Assembly: GCA_944322565.1 (NCBI GenBank)
Contig: CALUPG010000005.1
Coordinates: 1 to 64,000 of the forward strand
Length of the DNA: 64,000 bases
Reading direction: 5' to 3'
From: an uncultured Bacteroidales bacterium
GTDB taxonomy: Bacteria; Bacteroidota; Bacteroidia; Bacteroidales; UBA932
The notes below the pieces were generated by a model that saw only the letters and a program-made list of their open reading frames with translations, searched no databases and was not told the DNA's origin. Of the stretch, positions 33,068 to 41,179 are shown in pieces. Numbering within the stretch: position 1 is the stretch's first letter; each line of letters begins with the position of its first letter. Both the position numbers and the translations under genes were made by a program.

Positions 33068-33790
33068 ATGCTTTTCAATCTATTGCAATCCGGACTGGAC
33101 GCAATGAGCGTCGAAGCCGTACCACAGCAGGAGATGACCCTGTCATTCTTTGACCTTTTCCTCAAGGGGGGTGCCCTCATGTGGGTACTGCTTGCCCTTT
33201 CGTTCGTAGCCATCTACATTTTCGGCAAGAAATGGTGGATGATCCGCCAGGCAGGGAAAATCGACAGGAATTTCATGAATGACATACATGACTACCTCCA
33301 TGAAGGGAAGATAAAGTCGGCAGTGACTCTCTGCCAGAAATACGACTCCCCCGTGGCCAGGCTCGTGGAGAAAGGCATCGAGAGAATCGGCCGGCCTCTG
33401 TCTGACATCCAGACTGCCGTGGAAAACATGGGAAATGTAGAGGTCGCCAGACTTGAAAAAGGGCTTCCGATTCTTGCCACCGTGGCTGGAGGAGCCCCGA
33501 TGATAGGATTCCTCGGCACAGTGATGGGCATGGTGCAGGCATTCTTCAACATGGCGCAGGCAGGCAACAACATCGACATCACCCTGCTTTCCGGAGGAAT
33601 CTATGTCGCCATGGTCACGACAGTGGGCGGCCTCATCGTCGGTATCATCGCATATTTCGGCTACAACTGGCTCACTTCACAGATTTCCGACCTGGTGTTC
33701 AAGATGGAAAGCACAATCATAGACTTCATGGACCTTCTGCACGAGCCGGCCGACGAAAAGGAAGACACGGAAGAATCCATGGAATTTTAG
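33068..33790 (+). CDS. exbB: ExbB/TolQ-type proton channel
   Basis: A 240-residue membrane protein of the MotA/TolQ/ExbB family with three helices: near residue 32-52 (ALMWVLLALSFVAIYIF), and two in the conserved C-terminal half (LPILATVAGGAPMIGFLGTV and the segment after LLSGGIYVAMVTTVGG). I chose ATG 33068, which begins MLFNLLQSG, rather than 33029, which would overlap the promoter element. With ExbD it uses the proton gradient to drive TonB. exbD starts 18 bases after it. Confidence 0.93.
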   Translation: MLFNLLQSGLDAMSVEAVPQQEMTLSFFDLFLKGGALMWVLLALSFVAIYIFGKKWWMIRQAGKIDRNFMNDIHDYLHEGKIKSAVTLCQKYDSPVARLVEKGIERIGRPLSDIQTAVENMGNVEVARLEKGLPILATVAGGAPMIGFLGTVMGMVQAFFNMAQAGNNIDITLLSGGIYVAMVTTVGGLIVGIIAYFGYNWLTSQISDLVFKMESTIIDFMDLLHEPADEKEDTEESMEF

Positions 33791-33808
33791 AATCAATCCT
33801 CAACTGAA

Positions 33809-34234
33809 ATGGCCTTAAAGAGAACAACAAAGGCAGAGCCGAATTTCTCCATGTCGTCAATGACGGACATAGTGTTTCTTCTGCTCATATTCTTTCTGGT
33901 GACATCGACCCTCGTGAATCCGAATGCACTGAAGCTGCTGCTTCCCAAAAGCACCGGACAGGTGTCGGCAAAAGCCACGGTCAGCGTGTCAATCAAGCAT
34001 TGGCACAACGACGGCGCCGAACCCGACACTTTCACATACCACATAAACGGGAATCAGGAGCCGGTACCGTTCCGGGACATCGAGGACGACCTTGTGGAAC
34101 TCCTCCAGAATGAACCGGACCCTACATTCTCAATATATGCGGATGAAACCGTTCCGGTAAAGGAAGTAGTGGCAGTAATGAATATAGCGAAACGCAACCA
34201 TTACAAAGTAATAATGGCCACAAGGCCTGAATAA
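33809..34234 (+). CDS. exbD: ExbD/TolR-type energy transducer
   Basis: A 141-residue protein with one N-terminal membrane helix containing the essential aspartate (D20 in MTDIVFLLLIFFLVTS) and a periplasmic domain. Its stop overlaps the next gene's start by one base (TAATG). With ExbB it forms the motor that energises TonB-dependent outer-membrane transporters such as the SusC protein at the end of this window; that this particular motor serves that transporter is inference. Confidence 0.93.
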   Translation: MALKRTTKAEPNFSMSSMTDIVFLLLIFFLVTSTLVNPNALKLLLPKSTGQVSAKATVSVSIKHWHNDGAEPDTFTYHINGNQEPVPFRDIEDDLVELLQNEPDPTFSIYADETVPVKEVVAVMNIAKRNHYKVIMATRPE

Positions 34235-35025
34235 TGGACGAGCAATACAAAAAAGACAGGGCAAGACAGGAAAAAATCTCGAATACAATCGGGATTTCAG
34301 TCACTGTTGCATTGCATCTGTGCCTTGTATGCATCGGCGTATCAAGCGGAATGAAATATCTCTACCCGCCTCCTGCGGAAGAATCGCTTCTGCTTGACTT
34401 TTCCGACTACGAAGCGGAGGTGCCGGATGAAATACGGATTGGGCGCGAGCCCCGTTCGGAAGAAGCGGAGCCGGAAAGAGAGACTGAACTGATACAGCTG
34501 TCACAGGCACAGCTTGAAGGGGAAAGTCTCAATGAGGCGCAGGAAGCCGTAGCGGATGACTTCGGGGATGTGGAGACGGAGCAGCCCGAAAGAAAGCCGG
34601 AAATAGACAGAAGGGCACTGTTTCCCGCGGCAGACAACAAGACTGAAAAAGACACTTTGGCCCCGCAGGTTGCGGACAGGATAAGCGAGGCCCTGAAGGC
34701 AGGGCATGCCTCAGGCAACACGGAAACAGGAGAAACAAAGGGCGAACCCAATGCCAAGCTTCCGGGCCGGTCCGTACTCGGGACTCTGGACAAGCCGGAA
34801 TATTCAATACAGGCTTCGGGGAAAGTGGTAGTGGAAATTTGGGTGGACAGAGACGGAAATGTGACAGATGCCGTTCCAGGAGCCGCAGGAACGACCGTAA
34901 CAGAAAAGACACTTTGGGAAGCAGCCCGCAAAGCCGCACTGAAGGCCCATTTCAATATAAAGAAGGATGCTCCGGAAAAACAGAAAGGTACAATAACATA
35001 TATTTTCAGACTAGAGTCCGAATAA
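34234..35025 (+). CDS. TonB-like energy transduction protein
   Basis: A 263-residue protein with a short cytoplasmic tail, one membrane helix (about 17-37), a long acidic periplasmic linker (about 50-180, rich in Glu, Ala and Pro) and a C-terminal domain (about 185-263: GKVVVEIWVDRDGNVTDAVPG) like the TonB C-terminus. It lies directly after exbB-exbD with a one-base overlap, so it is the likely TonB of this motor. The linker is more acidic than in most TonB proteins, where Pro-Lys repeats are typical. A TolA-like role is less likely. Confidence 0.85.
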   Translation: MDEQYKKDRARQEKISNTIGISVTVALHLCLVCIGVSSGMKYLYPPPAEESLLLDFSDYEAEVPDEIRIGREPRSEEAEPERETELIQLSQAQLEGESLNEAQEAVADDFGDVETEQPERKPEIDRRALFPAADNKTEKDTLAPQVADRISEALKAGHASGNTETGETKGEPNAKLPGRSVLGTLDKPEYSIQASGKVVVEIWVDRDGNVTDAVPGAAGTTVTEKTLWEAARKAALKAHFNIKKDAPEKQKGTITYIFRLESE

Positions 35026-35133
35026 GACGGGAAAACCAAAATATTTTAAAAAACATAATGGCGTGAGCCATAACATATTATTATTTATAATTCATTAAAA
35101 TGCGATACCAGCAGACAGGGTATCAGAAAGAAA

Positions 35134-36474
35134 ATGGAAAACTACAGAAGAGGCGGCGGAGACCGCAGGACAGGAGACCGTAGCGACTACGGCAGAAGAA
35201 ATTCCGAAAGAAATTATTCGGATGACAGGAACAGCAGATATTCAGCTGAAACGCCAAAACGCAGGCCAAGAGTAATCAGGGGCAAGGACGGAGAGCTGAG
35301 AAGCGCACCGGCAGCCCCGGCATACGAAAGCAGGTTCAGCAGGGACCATTCGTCTGACGGAGACAGAAGGAGCTTCAGTTCAGGCTATGAAAGGAGAGGA
35401 AGCTCATCCTACGAGAGAAGAGGTGACTCATCTTATGAGAGAAGAGGAGGCTCATCCTATGAAAGGAGAAGACCGGCCGGACATGGAAGGTTCTCCGAAA
35501 GAGGGTCACAGCATGAAGGACACAGAGGTCCGGGATTCGGAAGACCGGCTGCAGGAAGACCGTCCGCAGGCAGACCAGTTGCAGGTAGGCCGTCCGCAGG
35601 CAGACCGGTTGCAGGCAGACCGGACAGAGGATTCGCCCAGCAGAGAAAGCCGAAGGCTCCTGCAGCCGAGAGCGGAATAAACAGGATGATCAGCCGCAAG
35701 CAGCTCGAGCAGAACGACATGTTCTCCGACAACGATATGGTGAACATACCTGTCAAGGAAGAAGTAAGGCTGAACAAGTTCATAGCCAATTCCGGCATAT
35801 GTTCAAGAAGAGAGGCGGACAATTACATCCAGGCCGGTGTAGTGACAGTCAACGGTGAAGTCGTGACTGAACTCGGCTCCAAGGTCAACATATACAATGA
35901 CGATGTGAGATTCAACGGGGAAAGGCTCAGGGGAGAAGAAAAAGTCTACATTGTCATGAACAAGCCGAAAGGCTTCGTGACAACTTCAAGCGACCCGCAT
36001 GCGGACAAGACAGTCATGGACCTTCTCAAAGGCTGCAAGGCTCGCGTGTTCCCTGTCGGAAGACTGGACAAATACACCACAGGAGTCCTGATGTTCACCA
36101 ATGACGGGGAAATGGCCGAGAAACTCACGCACCCGTCATACGACAAGAAGAAAATCTATCAGGTCACCCTTGACAAGGAACTTACTGAGGATGACTATGG
36201 CAGGATAAAGGCCGGAATCATGCTCACAGACGGAGAAATCGCGGCCGACGAGCTTGAATATGTGGAGGAAGACGACCACAGGAAAATCGGCATTGAAATC
36301 CACTCCGGCAAGAACCGCATTGTGCGCAGGATATTCGAGTCCCTCGGCTATGAGGTACGCGGACTTGACCGGGTCTACTTCGCCGGACTCACCAAGAAAG
36401 GACTGAAGAGAGGACAGTGGCGTTTCCTGACCCAGGGAGAGGAAAATATCCTCAAGATGGGTGCATACAATTAG
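35134..36474 (+). CDS. RluB-type pseudouridine synthase with repetitive tail
   Basis: A 446-residue protein. Residues 1-195 are low-complexity, full of Arg, Gly and Ser, with four 8-residue repeats YERRGxxS (35386-35475) and five 5-residue repeats AGRPx (35551-35625). The enzyme part follows: an S4 RNA-binding domain (about 208-255, NKFIANSGICSRREADNYI) and the RsuA/RluB catalytic domain with its aspartate in GRLDKYTTG (about 311). It should modify a uridine in 23S or 16S rRNA. Bacteroidota homologues often have disordered basic tails. It lies 108 bases after tonB and just before era. Confidence 0.92.
   Translation: MENYRRGGGDRRTGDRSDYGRRNSERNYSDDRNSRYSAETPKRRPRVIRGKDGELRSAPAAPAYESRFSRDHSSDGDRRSFSSGYERRGSSSYERRGDSSYERRGGSSYERRRPAGHGRFSERGSQHEGHRGPGFGRPAAGRPSAGRPVAGRPSAGRPVAGRPDRGFAQQRKPKAPAAESGINRMISRKQLEQNDMFSDNDMVNIPVKEEVRLNKFIANSGICSRREADNYIQAGVVTVNGEVVTELGSKVNIYNDDVRFNGERLRGEEKVYIVMNKPKGFVTTSSDPHADKTVMDLLKGCKARVFPVGRLDKYTTGVLMFTNDGEMAEKLTHPSYDKKKIYQVTLDKELTEDDYGRIKAGIMLTDGEIAADELEYVEEDDHRKIGIEIHSGKNRIVRRIFESLGYEVRGLDRVYFAGLTKKGLKRGQWRFLTQGEENILKMGAYN
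35386..35625 (+). repeat. Two coding tandem repeats in the rlu gene
   Basis: A 24-bp unit coding YERRGxxS is repeated about four times at 35386-35475; a 15-bp unit coding AGRP(S/V) is repeated five times at 35551-35625. Both are in frame and keep the gene open. Confidence 0.8.
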
Positions 36475-36509
36475 TCCCGGAGCAAGCGGATATGACAGAA
36501 GGACACAAT

Positions 36510-37391
36510 ATGAAGCACAGGGCAGGATTTGTCAACATCATCGGGAACCCGAATGTCGGCAAATCCACCCTGATGAATGCGCTTGTGGGAGAAAAACTCT
36601 CAATAGTGACGGCAAAGGCACAGACCACAAGGCACAGGATAATGGGGATAGTGAACGGAGAAAACTGGCAGATAGTCTATTCCGACACCCCGGGAATCCT
36701 CCGGCCGAACTACAGGCTGCAGCAGAACATGATGAACTTCGTGGACACCGCAATCGGGGACGCAGATGTCATACTCTATGTCACCGATGTCATCGAAAAG
36801 CAGGACAAGAACGAGGAATACATCGCCAAACTGCAGAAGATAGAATGCCCTGTCGTGCTTGTAATCAACAAAATCGACATCAGCAATCAGGAACATGTCC
36901 AGTCACTTATGGACTGGTGGTCAGAACAGCTCCCCAAGGCAGAAATAATTCCCGCGTCGGCACAGGAGAAGTTCAATCTGGAAAATATCTTCGACGCCAT
37001 TCTGGAAAAGCTTCCCGAAGCCCCTGCGTGGTATGACAAGGATGTGTTTACGGACAAGAACCTGAGATTCTTCGCATCGGAGATAATAAGAGAAAAGATT
37101 CTGCTCAACTACAGTCAGGAAATCCCATACAGCTGCGAAGTGGAAATCGAGGAATTCAAGGAAGGAAGCGAGAGGTATGACATAAGCGCAGTGATATATG
37201 TGATGCGGGACTCGCAGAAGGGCATCATCATCGGCAAGGGAGGACAGGCTCTGAAAAAGACAGGGACCCAGGCAAGGCTCGACATGGAGGACTTCTTCCA
37301 GAAGAAAGTGTTCCTGAAGCTTTTCGTGAAGGTAGACCCCGACTGGAGGGAGAACAAGAAAGAATTACGGAGATTCGGCTACGAATATTGA
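36510..37391 (+). CDS. era: GTPase Era
   Basis: A 293-residue GTPase for 30S ribosome assembly. G1 GNPNVGKS (12-19), G3 DTPG (about 60-63), G4 NKID (about 120-123) and a C-terminal KH domain with GKGGQALKKTG (about 238) are all present. The frame opens at 36417, inside the preceding gene; ATG 36510 (MKHRAGFVNIIG) fits Bacteroidota homologues best, while ATG 36492 is an alternative with a GGAG site. It lies 35 bases after the pseudouridine synthase gene and 4 bases before the topoisomerase gene. Confidence 0.96.
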   Translation: MKHRAGFVNIIGNPNVGKSTLMNALVGEKLSIVTAKAQTTRHRIMGIVNGENWQIVYSDTPGILRPNYRLQQNMMNFVDTAIGDADVILYVTDVIEKQDKNEEYIAKLQKIECPVVLVINKIDISNQEHVQSLMDWWSEQLPKAEIIPASAQEKFNLENIFDAILEKLPEAPAWYDKDVFTDKNLRFFASEIIREKILLNYSQEIPYSCEVEIEEFKEGSERYDISAVIYVMRDSQKGIIIGKGGQALKKTGTQARLDMEDFFQKKVFLKLFVKVDPDWRENKKELRRFGYEY

Positions 37392-37395
37392 AAAA

Positions 37396-39999
37396 ATGAA
37401 TACAGACGACAACAGCAGAAAATACAAGCTGTCGGGGATGTTCAGAGAATGGTTCCTGGACTATTCTTCATATGTCATCCTCCAGAGGGCCGTACCGGAC
37501 ATTGCCGACGGGCTCAAGCCTGTGCAGCGCCGTATACTGCACGCCATGTACAGAATTGACGACGGGGCACTGACCAAAGTGGCCACATTGGTGGGTGAAG
37601 CGATGAAATTCCATCCCCACGGAGATGCATCCATTGAAGGCGCCCTGGTCCAGCTCGGTCAGAAAAATCTTCTGATAGACTGTCAGGGAAACTGGGGCAA
37701 CATCTTCACGGGAGATGCTAATGCCGCTCCAAGGTACATAGAGGCACGGCTGAGCAAATTTGCCAAAGAAGTCGTATTCAACCCCAAAATCACCGAATGG
37801 ATGAATTCCTACGACGGCAGGAACCAGGAGCCTGTCGTACTGCCGGTCAAATTCCCCCTCCTTCTTGCCCAGGGAGCGGAAGGAATTGCCGTCGGACTCT
37901 CATCCAAGATACTTCCCCACAATTTCAACGAACTTCTCGATGCCTCCATTGACATCCTTGAAGGACGTGATTTTGAGCTCTATCCCGACTTCCCGACAGG
38001 AGGATTCGCAGACTGCTCGAAATACAGCGGCGGAAGACGCGGCGGCTATGTCAAGGCAAGGGCAAGGATAGAGAAAATAGACAAGAACACTATTGCAATT
38101 ACAGAGCTCCCGTTCGGAAAGACGACGCATCTTGTGATTGAGTCCATCCTCAAGGCAAAGGAAAAGGGCAAGATCAAGATAAAGAAAATAGATGATCTCA
38201 CTGCCGGGAAAGTCAACATAGTGATACATCTCCCGAACGATGTGTCTCCGGACAAGACAATAGATGCCCTGTACGCATTCACAGACTGTGAAGTGTCAAT
38301 ATCTCCGAACGCTTGTGTCATAGTGGACAACAAGCCGCAGTTTCTGGATGTGAAATCAATTCTCAGGCACAACACCGGGCACACAAGGGAACTGCTCGGG
38401 CAGGAGCTCCGGCTCCAGCTTGACGAACTTGCAGGCGAATGGCACTACGGGTCACTGGAAAAAATCTTTTTTGAGAATCAGGTATACAGGATTCTTGAAG
38501 ACAAGAGCTTTTCCTCTTGGGATGCACAGCTGAAGGAAGTCTTCAGGGAAATGAAGAAATACCAGAGCCTTGTCCTGCGTGAAATAGTGATGGAAGACAT
38601 CACGCGGCTTGTAGAAAAGCCTGTGCGGAAAATCTCCAAATTCGACGCCAAGGCCATGGACGAGAAGCTTAAGTCCCTGGAGGACGAAATGGACGAAATC
38701 AGAAATCACCTTGAACACCTGACAGAATACACCGTCAAATATTTCAGGAACCTCAAGAAAAGATACGGCAAGGCATTCCCCCGCCTGACCGAAATCGTCA
38801 ATTTCGAGTCAATAAAAGTGACAAGGGTCGTCAACAACAACGCCAAGCTGTACGCCAACTTTGCAGACGGATTTGTCGGAATAAACCTCAAGAAAGAGGA
38901 CAATGCCGAGTACATCTGCGACTGCTCCGACATGTCGGAGATAATAGTCTTCCACAAGGACGGGAAATACATGGTGACAAAAGTCAGTGACAAGGCTTTC
39001 CTCGGGAAAGACATCATTCATGTCGCCGTATTTGACAGAAAAGACACAAGGACAATATATAATGTCATATACCGTGACGGGAAAAGCGCCACAAGCTATG
39101 CCAAGAGATTCTCCGTCACAAGTGTCACCCGGGACAAAGAATATGATGTCACCATGGGAACTCCAGGCTCCATGCTGCTTTGGTTCAGTTCCAATCCAAA
39201 CGGAGAGGCGGAAACGGTCAAAATCAATTTTGCCCCTAAGCCGAAACTGAAAAAAAGCAGTGAAGAATATGATTTCTCCTCTCTCCTGATAAAAGGCAGG
39301 GCATCGAGAGGAAACCTCGTATCCCGAAACCCGATAAGAAAAATCACCCTCAAGGCAAAGGGGGCATCGACAATCGGAGGGAAAGACATCTGGTTCGATG
39401 AAGACATCAACAGGCTGAATGAAGACGGACGGGGTCTCTACCTCGGACAGTTTAACACCGGCGACCATATACTTGCCGTATTCAAAGACGGCACATATTA
39501 TACTACTTCCTTTGACCTGAGCAACAGATACCAGGGCGACTTGCTGAGAATCGAGAAACTGGACAGCGGAAAGACATTCTCGGCAATATATTGGGATGGA
39601 GCAGCCAAGTGCATGTACATCAAACGATTCTCTTTTGAAATCAGCGACAATACCCCAGTATCCTACATTTCCGGGGCAAAAGGCTCCTTCCTTGCGGACC
39701 TTTCAGACGACAGACATCCCCAGATGCTTGTGACCTTCGGAGGAAAGCACGAGCACAGGGAAGCCGAGACAATAGATGTTGAAGAATACATCGGCAAGAA
39801 AGGCCTGCAGGCAAAAGGCAAGAAAGTAAGTCAGTATGAAGTGAAAAAAGCTGAATTCACAGAGCCGCTGCATAAGCCGGAAGACGATGAGCGTCAAGAG
39901 AATTCCTCATACATGACCGGGGACGGGATGCCGGAAGATGACATTCAGGAAAATACTGCCGGTGAAAACAGCGGAGCCGGAGACCCTACACTATTCTGA
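37396..39999 (+). CDS. parC: Topoisomerase IV/gyrase-type subunit A
   Basis: An 867-residue type IIA topoisomerase A subunit. The winged-helix core has DGLKPVQRRILHAM (about residue 38), FHPHGDASIEGALV (about 73) and the DNA-cleaving tyrosine Y114 in APRYIEARLSK. A coiled-coil region follows (about 415-470), then a C-terminal beta-pinwheel with weak repeats and an acidic tail. I call it ParC rather than GyrA because of its divergent N-terminus and long coiled region; the partner parE is not in the window. It starts 4 bases after era and 5 bases before aroK. Confidence 0.88.
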   Translation: MNTDDNSRKYKLSGMFREWFLDYSSYVILQRAVPDIADGLKPVQRRILHAMYRIDDGALTKVATLVGEAMKFHPHGDASIEGALVQLGQKNLLIDCQGNWGNIFTGDANAAPRYIEARLSKFAKEVVFNPKITEWMNSYDGRNQEPVVLPVKFPLLLAQGAEGIAVGLSSKILPHNFNELLDASIDILEGRDFELYPDFPTGGFADCSKYSGGRRGGYVKARARIEKIDKNTIAITELPFGKTTHLVIESILKAKEKGKIKIKKIDDLTAGKVNIVIHLPNDVSPDKTIDALYAFTDCEVSISPNACVIVDNKPQFLDVKSILRHNTGHTRELLGQELRLQLDELAGEWHYGSLEKIFFENQVYRILEDKSFSSWDAQLKEVFREMKKYQSLVLREIVMEDITRLVEKPVRKISKFDAKAMDEKLKSLEDEMDEIRNHLEHLTEYTVKYFRNLKKRYGKAFPRLTEIVNFESIKVTRVVNNNAKLYANFADGFVGINLKKEDNAEYICDCSDMSEIIVFHKDGKYMVTKVSDKAFLGKDIIHVAVFDRKDTRTIYNVIYRDGKSATSYAKRFSVTSVTRDKEYDVTMGTPGSMLLWFSSNPNGEAETVKINFAPKPKLKKSSEEYDFSSLLIKGRASRGNLVSRNPIRKITLKAKGASTIGGKDIWFDEDINRLNEDGRGLYLGQFNTGDHILAVFKDGTYYTTSFDLSNRYQGDLLRIEKLDSGKTFSAIYWDGAAKCMYIKRFSFEISDNTPVSYISGAKGSFLADLSDDRHPQMLVTFGGKHEHREAETIDVEEYIGKKGLQAKGKKVSQYEVKKAEFTEPLHKPEDDERQENSSYMTGDGMPEDDIQENTAGENSGAGDPTLF

Positions 40000-40004
40000 C
40001 AGCG

Positions 40005-40613
40005 ATGATAATTTCTCTTTGCGGTTTCATGAGCAGCGGGAAAAGCACTGTGGGAGCAGAACTCGCACGCAGGCTCGGATGCCGTTTCATTGACCTCGAC
40101 AGTGCCATAGAAGAAGACTCCGGAATGACAATCCCTGAAATCTTCAAGACTGAGGGAGAGGCGGGATTCCGCTCCAGAGAGTCATCATGCCTCATCAGGC
40201 TCCTGAATACATACCGGGACGAGAGCAGTACAACTGTCCTTGCCCTGGGCGGAGGCACTCCCGTTGACAAGAAAAACAGACTCGCAATCAGGGAAAATAC
40301 ATTCTGCATATACCTGAATACATCCGCCGAAGTCCTGCACAAGAGACTTCAGTCGGCTTGCGCCGGAAGACCGATGCTGAAAAGGGCCTCCGGCAATCCG
40401 GAAGCCCTTTACGAGAGAATAAATTATCTTCTGAATGAGAGGAAAGGCATTTATGAAGAATGCTCAGACCTCACCATAGATACCGACAGTCCCGACATCG
40501 GCCGGACTGCCGAAAAAATCATGACTACTGCTGCATTGCGCCGGCCTGCTGCTGATACTGTGCCTGAAGCTCAGCCTGCAGAGATTCAAGAGTCCTCCCT
40601 TCCGGAATATTGA
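40005..40613 (+). CDS. aroK: Shikimate kinase
   Basis: A 202-residue kinase that phosphorylates shikimate for aromatic amino-acid synthesis. Walker A is GFMSSGKST (about 7-15); the shikimate-binding FIDLD (about 28) and LGGGTP (about 82-87) and the lid arginine in AGRPMLKRA (about 122) are present. About 30 residues at the C-terminus (TTAALRRPAADTV...) extend past the usual end and are read from DNA that also codes, on the other strand, for the end of the Skp-like protein. Length is longer than the usual 170-175. Confidence 0.93.
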   Translation: MIISLCGFMSSGKSTVGAELARRLGCRFIDLDSAIEEDSGMTIPEIFKTEGEAGFRSRESSCLIRLLNTYRDESSTTVLALGGGTPVDKKNRLAIRENTFCIYLNTSAEVLHKRLQSACAGRPMLKRASGNPEALYERINYLLNERKGIYEECSDLTIDTDSPDIGRTAEKIMTTAALRRPAADTVPEAQPAEIQESSLPEY

Positions 40614-41106
40614 GGGCAGTCCTTGCCTCCGGAGTAAGGTCTATACTCTTTGCTGCATCCACATAGTGGAGAGACGACTCGTCAAAGACATAAATCACGC
40701 CCTTGGCCTTTGCAAGTTCCTGGATTTTCTCCTGAGCCTTCTGATAGATAGGGGCCATGAGGGTATTCTGGAGCTGTGTCAGGTCCTGCTGGCTTGACTG
40801 CTCAAATGTACGGATGCGGGACTCTATGTCAGAAAGCTCGCGGGCCTTGCTTTCGCGCACGGCCGGAGTCCATGAGGCCTCCTTCTGCTGATATTCCTGA
40901 CCTTTGGAATTATATTCCATGATCATGCTCTCGTATGTCTCCTGGGTCTCTCTTGACGCAGCGTCAATCTGTACCCTTGCAGAGTCCATCTCCGGCATGA
41001 GCTGCACGAGCTCCTGGAAATTGACATGAGCGAACTTAAGTTCCTGTGCTGTTGCAGCCGTACATGCGAGTACTGCAGCTGCAAGAATGATAATTGTTTT
41101 CTTCAT
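40525..41106 (-). CDS. OmpH/Skp-family periplasmic chaperone
   Basis: A 193-residue protein with a signal peptide (about 1-20, ending TAQ) and a long coiled-coil body typical of Skp/OmpH (for example ELSDIESRIRTFEQSSQQDLTQLQ), ending in a Gln-rich tail. It should hold unfolded outer-membrane proteins in the periplasm. bamA lies 73 bases upstream on the same strand, the usual arrangement. Its last 89 bases overlap the end of aroK on the other strand. A second related protein is at 46374-46991. Confidence 0.9.
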   Translation of the reverse strand: MKKTIIILAAAVLACTAATAQELKFAHVNFQELVQLMPEMDSARVQIDAASRETQETYESMIMEYNSKGQEYQQKEASWTPAVRESKARELSDIESRIRTFEQSSQQDLTQLQNTLMAPIYQKAQEKIQELAKAKGVIYVFDESSLHYVDAAKSIDLTPEARTALNIPEGRTLESLQAELQAQYQQQAGAMQQ

Positions 41107-41179
41107 AATATCGTATAATTTCTATTTAATTCCAATCAAATCCGGCCCGAACCATCAAATCCGGCCTGCATCAGCCGCG

